Shown here piece after piece: positions 39,001 to 51,000 of a stretch of 64,000 nt of DNA. A program made the translations under genes and the position numbers. How positions within the stretch are numbered: position 1 is the first letter of the stretch; every line of letters begins with the position of its first letter. Source of the DNA: Nemopilema nomurai (taxonomy: Eukaryota > Cnidaria > Scyphozoa > Rhizostomeae > Rhizostomatidae); the NCBI GenBank assembly GCA_003864495.1, contig ML133478.1, forward strand, positions 630,498 through 694,497. The letters are read 5' to 3'. The notes beneath the pieces were generated by a model. It searched no databases. It saw only the letters and a program-made list of their open reading frames with translations, and was not told the origin of the DNA.

Positions 39001-42000
39001 CGACATGTTGGGCCAAAAAAGTAATCAAGTTTGCAAGAATTACCCCCAAAGTATTTGTTCACCTAGAGGATACGTCTTTCCATCTGTTTACTGTTCGCTT
39101 GGTATTGAAGGGCCGATGTTCGCTGGTATCAAACTATGCACCGATACTATCAAGCTATCTAGCTATCAAATTCATGAATACTATGCATCCGTGAATTTTT
39201 ATACCGCAGAATTTTGGCGTTTTGAAGGTATAAAATCATTACTGTGATGCAAAATTATTACAATTATCAATAGGTTTAAGTCAGTATACCGCTGTTCGTG
39301 GAAGCTTTTGTCAAGTCAGGCATCAAGCGTTTGAACCGATTTGAGTCAGTGTAGACTACCCAACTTTTAGGATAATACCATAGTCTCATTGCCATACCAA
39401 TACCCAGCAAAAGCAGCGCTGTTACGGAAATCTCAATCCCAACATTTACATTACCCGATGATACTTTGTACCATACCGCACTAAGCTAACATTCGAAAAG
39501 AAAGCACCTCTGACTTTAACTTGAAGTTCATGCATCTAAGATGCGATTGCATACTTGAAGTGACCACAAGTAAAAGCTTCTTAAACTCCTTCAGAGTTTA
39601 ACTTCTTCTTCAGTTGGAACGGTAATCACTTAATCATGATCAGCACTGATTATCTCTAGTGACTACCTTCTTTTCCACTCGGTCTAAGAGCTAAATATTT
39701 GGTTAGGAAGAGCGTGAAGAACTGTTGGAACCGTAATCACTTAATCATGATCAGCACTGATTATCTCTAGTGACTACCTTCTTTTCTACTCGGTCTTCTT
39801 ACCTCAGTCAAAATAATGTACAAAACTACCTTGCTATAGCTGCTCTTTCTGTCAAGCAACCTCGCCAAACACAAAAGTAGCTACACCTAAATTAGAGCAA
39901 CACTTGTTTTTATTTCAGATGAAAGTGACTGGCAATAATCTAACAAATATCTGCAAGTTGATTTTCAAGATCAGCAAGGATAAGTCAAAGGACACGCTGT
40001 TTAAAGAACATGACATTCTTTGTGAGTGTTTTTTAGTGTTTGTTTCCTTCAGTTGCTTTCTTTGTATGTATTTAGTTTAGTTGAACGTTTGTCAGATTTT
40101 TGCAGAGCCTTCTGGGCTAATTTTTGAATATCATTCCTTAAGAGATTACAGTTAATCTACAGACACTTGTTATATTCAATTTCCTAATTTTGTCTTCCAA
40201 TCTAAAAAACTGATTTTATCAGACATATTTATTTTGTACAATTCTAATTATTATTTTTCCGCAGATCTGTAGAACTATCATTTTGTTTTGTATCAGGCTG
40301 TTGAAAAACTTTTAGAAAGGCCGAGAATCATCTTTGACGATGAGGCGTGTTTGCAGTGCCTTGTTTCAGCACTGATGTAATAATTCTTCAATTTTAAAGG
40401 TCACATGACGGATATTATACGAAGTGCGGACATAAATTTACTCTGCGATGGAATAATTTACGCTACTGGCTCGTTGAAGTTTCTCGCATTGAACAGCGTT
40501 TTGCACGAGGAGTTGTTAAAGGCAGATTGCGTACAGTGCTTTGTTGATTTACTGAGCAGGATACAGAAGATGGTAAGTACTTTGTTTCACTTTTCTTCTT
40601 GGTTTCATTTCTTTCTTGTTCATGTTCTGTACCTTGTTAAGATCTTGATTTGCTCAGTGGCTAGATTGCCCTTACAACGCCATTGGCTCTATTGTGATGT
40701 CACATTGTGTTATGGCAACATTGTGTTGTGGCAACTATTTTTGAACAGATGGCTCGTGGTGCAAAACTTAACAATGACAAGAAAAAGCAGAAACATTATT
40801 TCTGCACATTTGAGCACTTTCTCGATCGACATTCTTACTTAATCTTTTTTGGAAATTTTGAATTTGTGCCATACAATCATTAGAGCCTTTTAATAACCTG
40901 CCAGGTTATAAATATTGCCAAGTTACAAAGTTATCCTGCTGCTTACTTTTTCTGTTGTTGCTCGGAACATGAAGTGTAATGCTTCGTGCGTTTTCAGTGT
41001 AGTTTATTCTGCAGAAGCGCTAAATGGCTCTGCAATGCTTGTACAATAATGAGCAATTAAATTCTAAAGCAACGTGAGACTTTCGTAGCTTTGCAAGCCT
41101 CTGCTGTCCGCCTGGAGCTTTCCAAGGCCATTGACGTTTGATCAACATGCAATGCAGGGCGCATTGCTTGGATGTTTATAATTAGAGGAGTCAAAACACA
41201 AGTGATTAGGGCTTTGAGTCAAGTTGTAACTTAATCACTCTAGCTTAGGTGATGATAGGACTTGGGTGATAGCACTTGGGTGATAGGCTAACGCACTCAA
41301 GATCTCTGTGCGCAACCATCGTGCACAGAATCAGATTACTAATGTTGTTTATTTCATTAATGGAACATTTCTTCGAAAATGAATAAACTAATAATCCTGA
41401 CCTGCTGCCTCATCAATCAAAAATAAATACATTAATAAATCACATTCTGCTTGTTGTTTATCTTGAGTTAGTCATGACTCCAGTTTATCAAGCAAAGGCC
41501 GCCTTTTGCTAGTAAGAAGAATTCGTTAATTGACTTCGGATTAGATAGGGACCTCTCTGGTGTTTGGGATGCGTGACTAGAACTTAAATTAAAAACAAAC
41601 TAATTTATTGGCCTATACAATAGCTTGTGTTAAAAAAAGTTGGATTAGCACTTCGGCAGTATGTGCATTACGATAAACATAATTATTAAGTGCCCTGCGT
41701 TTTCAATCCACACAACTGGAATTTTTATTTGTCCAAATTGCAAGAGTGGCTCGAGAAGTAGTTTCAATGTTGACACTGAGATTAGTGGATAGAAATGATA
41801 ATTATATTGCCAGAAGCCGGGAAAGAAGGCAACAACTTTAATTGTAGAAAACAGAGTGCCATAATATGATCGGCGATTGGACAATATTTGCTCTAAACTC
41901 CAGGATGCATTCAAGTCAATATTGGCAGTGTTAGGAAATTATTACACAATCTTGCTACTTCTGAGCATCTTTGGGTCTGTCTATATTAAAGTAGAATTGC

Positions 42001-45000
42001 CTGAATTTCATAGACAAAAGAAGGTCACTTTTCCACTAGGGCATAAGATGATATTCATGGGTTAGCAATAAAGTTCTCCTTATCGCAGAAATATGGGGTT
42101 AAGTTTTGGCTTATTCATAAGAATAGCTGGTTAGAGTCGATAAGCAATCTGGCTTGATGAAGGGCACATTTGATTGATAGTAACTTTCCTTCGTCTAGAC
42201 TTCCCTCGAATCACAGGCTGCACATTTATCTCACATTCTTGTTCAGGTTTGTTTATCTCTTTTTCTCAAATACTTCACAGTTGATCCATGCCTTATTATA
42301 ATAGTAAAACCCCGTTTTCATTGAATTTTTCATGCCGCTTCCTATTGCACCACGTGGGTGATCCTTACTCTTTGACTAGTTTTCCGGTCATCGTCTTCTT
42401 GTCAGGATTGGCCCTCATCCGACCACGAACATCCGCTAATTTCTGCTTTATTCCTCATGGTCTGACATTGAACTGCATGCTGGCGAAATATTGGGGATAT
42501 CGCGGCTTGAAATGCTCTTTCATAGTCGGTCAATTCAGGTTTTCCAAAGCTGACCTAATTGAGCTGCAGATTTATGCGCTTAAGGGTCTTCGATTGTCAA
42601 AGATCTTTGATGTTTTGTAGACAAGGGCTTGATTGCCTTGTTCCATTTTTACAGCTTTGCAAGGCAAGCCGAAGTCCTTACGCAGGGTCATAAGTCTTTT
42701 TGTCTACGACACTTTCGCAACGGGTTTTCGAGGGTTGGAACGCGACGGGTTTTCGAGAGTCGTAACCCGTTTATTACGAGGTTCTAGTTATGAGTGATTT
42801 GTTTGGGTCATGCTTACGAAGACATGATTACGATTTCACGTCCTTATCTCAACTGGTGCCAGGGCAACCCTGGGCCGCCTACTGCATATGGCTACTGAGA
42901 ATGGTCAAATTTGACAACTGTGACAAAGAGCAATTTGGACGAGTTTTTTGGACTGAATATGAATTTGCATGTGCCGTGTACCTCAGGAAGATATCTCCAT
43001 TCTTTGACCCCACAACTCGATGATTTCTTCCTATTTTTCCCAGTTTTTAGCAAACATTCCGTTTTGCGGAAATCGATAAATAGTGTAGCTTGTACCACTA
43101 ATTGAATGATTATTGATTTTCTAGACAGCAACCTGTCCCAAATTTCTTCGTTCGCCATTTTTGTTACATTGATGGTGTCTTCTAGGCCAGTGCTGCTGTT
43201 CGAAATTTAGCTGATATACCAAATATTCGTGCATCCTTTCTCGAGAGTGGTCTAATACACGTGTTGTTAGAACTTCTACAAACCTTTTGGAAGGACCCAG
43301 ACTACATGCTTAACCTTTCAAGGATACTGAGGTACTAATATACTCTGCTTTGTTACGTCATAAATTAAGTTTTACCTCGGTTTTTTATTCCAGATCGAGT
43401 CGTTTTCTGTCGTGCGCAAATGTCAGTATATAATTTCCATCTGTTTCACAAATCTCATCCCATTTGGAAAATTTTAATTAAATCCTGCGTTATTTATAAG
43501 CCAAAATAAAGATTATTGTACACAACGAACAGATAGACGCTTGATAAAAAGTATAGTTGTTAATATGAATAGTCTACATAGTCATTGTACCAAAATGCAT
43601 ATTATGGCAATCAAATATGCTATTTTTTCTATACTCACTTGCATTCTATTTTTGCAAGTCCTTACGTCATTAAGGCATCGCAGAGGTTGGCTATAAACAT
43701 ACCAATTGTGATTGTCGCTGCGGCTACGCAGCTGGCTACCATCCAAAACTACTGTCGATAGATGATCGAGTTCGTTTTGTTTCCACGGCCCAGCAACCTC
43801 TTTGCGTTTGATGGCTTATTTTTAATTGCTTAACTAATATATTTGTTTCATGAGTGCGCAGAGCAAGTAAGCTGGTTTTTAGTAGGAATAAGATGGTTTT
43901 AGAAATGCAATTTAGCGACACTGACAGAGCGCTTAAGTGTTTTGCGGATTATAATCTCTCTCCGTTCTCGTAAGGCTGTACATTTCACGTTTGCCTGTGA
44001 TTATTGCATGAGTGACTGCGTCTCGTTTCAATTTTAGCAAGCTCACCCAGTACAGCGACTGTTGCCATCTAGTCTGCCAAAGCGCAGAGAGTCTTCAGAT
44101 ATTTCTCAAAGCTGTTTCGCATTTCAGCAATGAGCAGGTAAGGGTGTCACTCTTTTTCTGAGTTTTTCTGACGGGGTGTTCGGAGTTTTAGGGTATTCAC
44201 GACCATTTGGGTGCACTGTTGGGTATACGAAACAAAGTTTACTTATCATTAAATATTCAAGTATTGTTTATACTTATTGTTTATCTCTTTGAAGTATACT
44301 TATTAACCAAATGCCATTTTTGAACACACATTTTCAGTCATTATTGAAGTTGTTCTAAATTCGGGTGTCTGCTTTTTTATTGTAAGTTCCATTTTCTAGC
44401 TACAATGATGGTAGAAGTCAATTTGCCGTAGCTACTGCGTATCAGAATACATCATTTAAACATTACTTAAGCATGCTCTAGTTGAAAATAATTACGGCAG
44501 CCGGACCTTTCTTAGCTTTTTTGGCCCTGTACTCAACCAGCTGCCAGAAGCCTTTGCAACAATTTCTTTTCTTCCTTGAGACCCTATTTTGAGACCCTGT
44601 TTGTAATTTCGAAGGATGTGGTAGTTCGATTGGCCTTTGTTTTGGGCAATGTCGCTGCGAAGGACACGTCTGCTCGAGCGGACCTCCATTTCAAGTACAA
44701 CTGCTTGAATGTTTTAGTGGACCTGTTGAAGAAATACGTCACAATCATTCGCCAGGTTTGCCCATGAGCTTTTATTGACTGTTGACAATGTTTCCTGATT
44801 GCTTAGAATGATCTTTAGATAACCCTGCTGGCCTATCAACGCTTTTGTTTGCTCGCACTTCGCTCTTCTCCTTCTCAGCGCCAGGATGATTGAATTCGTT
44901 CCTTCATTTCGTTTACATGACCCTACTCCAATTAATTTGTTCCTGAAGGCTAGCGCTCTGTGGCAATCTTCTTAGACCTGCCCATTCCAGTTCTTACTAT

Positions 45001-48000
45001 TTTTTAATTCCTATTTTGGCAATAACTGGCAACCGATGTTTCGAAAATGCTTTGAAATATTTGCAATTGGTAAAGAAAAGGAGTTAATTGCAGCGAATCC
45101 ATTACAGTGTGAGTCTTATTCATGCGTGGGGACAAACTTTTGTCAGCTCTACTTGATGAACAAAATTGTAAAAATGCCATAATGTTGATGTGAAATATAA
45201 ATTTTAGCGATGTGAAGAGAATCCTGAGAACTCGAAAGCTGCAAGCAAGGCGGAAACTGAGGTTGAGAAGCCCACCGAGATTCTTGTCAAGGTAAAACCT
45301 TTTTTGAATTTTGGATCCAGTTACATCGTCTGCTATCGTTGTCTTTAAGAGAACCATGTGCCTAGAAAGTCAGTCATTTGTCAATGTGTGTAAAAATTTG
45401 TTTTGGGATGTAGTGCTTGACCTTGTCCTGAGAGCTGCAGCATTTATGTGCTTGCTTATAGACAAGTGAATCTGGTAGCCCCAAAATACAGTATTATGTT
45501 GACCATTTATGGTGGTCTACGATTGAAGTTGGGTCATCAAATCAGTTGGGAGCTCTGGTGGCTTTTCGTTTTAGTGTATGCCAGAAATAGATGGATACCC
45601 GGTAAATTGCTACTTCAAATATTTTGCAAATCCTGTTACAGTCTTTGCCGTCATATCTCAAGCTGCTTCTTAAAATGGCTTGGACGCTTGATTTAGAAAT
45701 GTATTTGCAAGGTTTGATTATGCTATTCTAAAAGGAACCTTCCTTGCAACACCGATATAGCACTCTATGATAATGTTTAAGCAGTCTTCAAAATGCACAT
45801 TCGGGTGTCTATGCGAAAGGCCCATTTTCAGTCGCTAGACGAGTTTCGTGACTTGATTGTTTTTGCTGTTACTCTCCACGTATCATCTACCTTGCTAGAC
45901 GGTGAGAGTGATTGCAAATATGTCGATTGATTCGGACGTTGCAGCAGACGTTATTGAAGACGAGACCTTCCTCGATATCATTCAAGATATTCTCGGTAAG
46001 TGACGTCATTTCTCTTCCCATTTCTTTGCATTCTCGAATCCAGTCCACGTGGCCGGTGCGATTACAGCAGCTCGCACACTCCACTTCTTCTTCTTCTTCT
46101 TACACTTCTTCTTCTTCTTATTCTTCCTCTTTCTCTTCTACTTTTTCTTCTTCCTCTTCTTCTTCTTTTTCTTGTTCTTCTTCTCCACTTCACAATCCAA
46201 ATCAAGTTGTTTTAGGAGAGTTCAGAGTGCTGAGATAGATATCTGCTTTCTGTTCCTAAATGTATTTCCAACCTGATTTTTCCCACCCCCAAGTGTGGGT
46301 GATGCTAACAAGCGATAAAAAGGGCTCTGAAATGTAATAGTTGATTTTTCGTGGGGCTGGTGCAGCCTTATTTAGGATCCATTCTCTTGTTGGGGATTCA
46401 AAACCTGATCTCGGACTGTAAACAGACACAAACGGTATAGGTGTCTCTGGTAGAATTGGGGAAGCTGTGTTCCGCAGCATTCCTACCTCTTTCACCCAAA
46501 TTCGTGTGCTTGCCACGTCTAGCTGTTTTACGGAGTGCTGTTCTGTCTCGACTTCGCCTTGACACGTACCCGCCGTATCTTCTGAATGCTCGCAAATGCT
46601 GTCGGAACTGCTCTATGACGTAGCGCTCCTTGGGGCCTGCGTAGGAGAAACTTCACCCGCGCAGCGATGACGGATGTTAACGGGATTTTGGGTGAATTAT
46701 TGATGTTGGGTGTTCCAGGAAAAACGGTTCACATTGTTGGCTGTGAGATAGACGAAATGAAATTTGCATATTTTAGATCGCAGATAAAAAGGGGCAACGT
46801 ATTTGGTCAATTAAACACAGTGCTGATAATTGAACTTTCGGTAGTCATTTTTCGGTGAAAATTCACAAAAGCGAAACTATGGTTTTGTTATGCATTTGGC
46901 TTAAGGATAAATGCTTTCTTTTTGAGCGCTTCAATTCGCTGAAATAAAGATTGAAATAATCAGATATCGCTGTGTTGGCATGCTATAGATGTCGTCTTGA
47001 ATACGCTCAGATTAGGCTCTGTAGCATCGTAGTTAGCGGATGTTAATGGTAATTGGCTTCGTTCGAGAAATTATAGTGGCAGAAAGAAGCAGGGTCATCA
47101 CCTGATTTCAGGGCTAAGACTTGGTCAATGGTCGAGTCTTGGCAAAGACGAACAAGCAAGCACGCTTTCAATCACAGTTTGAGTTTTAGAAGTTTATAAA
47201 TTTTTAGACTGAAATGAATCCCACTTAGAAATGCAACATGGATTACAAGGCAGAGTATAGTGTAACGGCATCCACAAATGGATTGTCTTTTGTCTCGTCT
47301 TTAGGAAAGTTTGTCCACTAGAGTGAATGGTGTTCACACGTTTGGTGCATTATAAGCTTTAGGCCCATTCGTGCCAATGATCCATAAAGGCAATTTTAGA
47401 CACTTGTATGAACTTTCAGCGCCACGCTTTTTATCACATAAAGCAATAATTAAATAAACGTTTCGTTCTCCAAGCTTGAATTAGTTAAAACGAAATCATC
47501 GTTTCGCTGTTTCGTATAGTTAAATAGTGTAACAACACTTATCCATCGCGAAATGCTGTTAGGACTGGCAATGCCCGGCCTGAATGGTTTCCTCCTAACT
47601 GCGCCGTAATAATATAGAACAATCACTATTGCTTGATTTATCTCGCTATTCAAGTTTCCAATTTGAAAATGCGGATTTCTGCTCGGATGTGTACACGTTC
47701 TTTTGATGTGACCGTATTCCGCGTGTTTGTATCTGCGCCCCATTACAAGAGCTGCGACGTCGCTAACTGCGCGCCAAGCAGTTTAGCTTGAATCCTCAAC
47801 TTCAAAATTTCAAAAACCCATATCCTAGGACAAATGATTATTCGAAATCAGAGGTGTGCAGTAAGCCAATTCGTAGAAAAACTCACTATGCATAATACCT
47901 AAAAAAAGTTCAATCGAGTTTGTTGACAAGGAAAGACAGTGGTCCGGTCTGGCGCATAAATGGCGTGAATCCCACGGTGATAAGTCGCTGCTTGTCTTTC

Positions 48001-51000
48001 TGCTCTTACTTTAATGGACTTACTCCATTTCGAATTAAATTATTGAAACTGAAACCTTTTAAGAAAGAAATGACTCGATGAATTATTCAGAGGGCAATCA
48101 TAATCACTCAAAATGTTGGCTAATTCTTTTTTAAGTTGTTGAGCGAGTATACACGAGTTCTCGCAGCAATAGAAGTTTAATCTCATACATGCTAGGTTTG
48201 CCTTCTGGGATTCCCCTAGGTTATGAGTTGCTCTTTTCCAGTGCCTTTCAATATAGAGCACGTGCAGTTGTCTTCTACGGTAGCCAAGACATATTTTTGG
48301 TAGAAATCCGCCTGGTATTGTATCTTATGACATGAAATACGATACCTTTCTGACTTTGTATCTTTTCGCATCAAGTGCAATAACTTTCTGACGTTATATT
48401 TGTTGGCATCAAGTGCCATACTGTTATGACATTTTGACATTTGACAAGTACGATACCACTCTGGCAGTATATCCTCTGGCATATGTAACGAATCTGAAGC
48501 TGCCATTTTTCTGTTTTGCAAATGACGGCTGAGTTGATTCTGTCATCGTTCAGCTTAACTCCTCTACAGAGTGCGTAACGTGCATTTTTTATTCGCTTAA
48601 TTTGTGTAATGTTTTTCTTTATCGTCTAAGATACCATTAACGCGCATAATAACATTCCACACCGTGTATCACTGCATTTCAACGTCCCTAACGAACTTCT
48701 ACGTTGAAAATAAGACGATACAAGTGTCGTGATACTGGATCTCTTTCTTTATGAGAAAAAGGGTTCTCGAGTAATTTATACTCGTATCTTGAAGCCTTCT
48801 CGTTTCAGACAACGTGATTAACACATGCCGGGCTCTATATTCCCTTTTAGGAAAAGTATTGAATAGGCAAATGCAAAATTGATGTCCTGAATGGGGCCAG
48901 TTTTGTGAGAGTTTGAGCAGCAGGGGCGATTGCACCCTCCTGCCAGCTGGTTTATTTGCAAGCCATGGTCAGCCAAGAAATTTGATTTTTGTATATTTGC
49001 TGAGCCATTCAGAATTTTACAGTATATGAAAGTTAATATCAGCTACTGGTTTGTTTCACCTTTCGCTAGTTCAAGATCTAATCGGTTGGTCGTCATAGGG
49101 CATCAGCGCCCGCTTCAAGAATACATGTTTTCGAAGTAATTGCGAAACGGAGTCATTGAATAACTATTGAAGATTAGCTTGCACGTGGAGAGAGCACCAT
49201 ACCTTTTCTGAAAGCCATTGTGTGCGCGCGCAGTGAATCAGATTAAGATAATTGTACGTGAGTTTTTCATCCACTTGTATCCGGGATGGTTTACATCTTC
49301 CTAAATCCTGCACCAATTCGGTCAAGAATCATAAAAAACACTACATATGTATGTTGATTGCATATTCATGATCCATAAATATTTCATAGTGCAACTGTTC
49401 TACTTCTCATTAGCAAGCTGAGACTAAAGATGGCGCTAATGCTTGTCTTTGTTATTATTGCTCTTTTGTCGCGCATAACATTTTATCTAAATGGATGTCT
49501 TTCGTGGACAGTGGTCTTTCTTGGTGTTTTATAAGTAACCATCGACCACCAAGCATAATCTGTGAACCTATACGTTTTTGCTAATATTATCATAAGCGGT
49601 GAGCAGAATTAAGTTTGAAATCAGGCTAATGGGGCTGATTCCTCCATGTTTACCTACTCCGTCCAGACAAAGCTGAGACCCACCGCCCCTTTGTCAAGAT
49701 GCTTCGGCTGCTAAATTTCCCCTAGAATTTTGCTTGTTGCAAGAGCTTCGCTACAGTAGGTTTAACAAAGAATGATCATAAAATACCTTGGGCTGGTGAA
49801 CATGAAATTTTTCAGGGCTGTTGTACCGCAAAAGAAGCAAATAAACAAACTTACATCTTTTAGTCTTCTCATCACCAATTCACAGCAGCAGCGGTTTTTC
49901 TCATGAGGGCTGGCACCAAATGAGAATGATAGCGGTGAGCTGCCACGATTCATATCACCGAATTCGCACGTGTTATTCTTCCATTATGCGATAAGGGCCC
50001 TTTAGATCCTTCACTGCGAGGGCAGTTTACGTTATCCTATCCTTACTTATCTGCCTGTACTAATGCAGAGCTTAAAAATCACACTTTTTAACGTTTATGA
50101 ACTTTGTTTCACTTTCAAAACTTTACTTTATTCAGTCGTATTTATTCGTGCACATGATGTCATGATGTAAATTAAAATAGAATTCATTACATCTCAGTTC
50201 ATTTTGTAGAATATGCAATACGACATGACACTGATATATGCTAATCAATCAACAGACAAATACATACGACAGCAGTGTGACGTAAAGCACATTGTTAATA
50301 CCATTTTTAATGCCTTAGGATAGTTCTTAACCTAATTCCGTATTTATTTCTATGTTCCTTTGTCTTGATAAAGACCATTCCTTTGATAAAGACCATTCCT
50401 TTGATAAAGACCATTTCTATTGCAACATCTTCACACATTCTAGGTTTCCAATAGGTTGAATTTGCTCTTGCCTCCCCTATCATTTTAATCATTCTAATAT
50501 TTCTAATATTCTAATTCTAATATTGCCTTCCCTATCATTTTAATATACACTCCATTTTTATGAATGATCATGGCCGACAGTTCATTCAAAGCTAAGAAAA
50601 CCATATTCAGTTTCAGTCTCTACTCTATTCGATAGTTCGGAGGTATGAAAGTTTTCAACATGTTTCGAAAAACGATCTCTTTTGTAAATGATTCAAGATC
50701 TCGTGGGGTCTGATAGAAACTGACTCGTGATTTGTTTATACTGGTTGCCTCGGACTCCTATCATGCACGGAACATGGCGAAATTCCGAACAAGTCCTGAT
50801 TACTTCATCACTTCCAGTTGAACACGCACAAAATTCAACAGAAACGTGATTTCGAAGCCTTGTGAGCCTCTTGAGGACTGCGCACTGCCAGGTCGTTAGT
50901 AGCATTGCCACTGCGTAGGATCGCTGTGATCAAAGCTTATTAAGTGATGAGGATATCAAGAAAACGGAGGATTTTCAGCTTGAAAACACCTGGCATCTGA

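Noticed and set aside
46000..46276. Long Ser/Phe/Leu-rich frames in all plus-strand registers
   Set aside because: They are translations of the CTT polypyrimidine tract and overlap the donor side of an intron.
49430..49534. 34-codon hydrophobic ORF starting MALMLVFVIIALLSR
   Set aside because: It looks like a signal peptide but is very short, intronic and without splice or promoter context, so chance is the simpler explanation.
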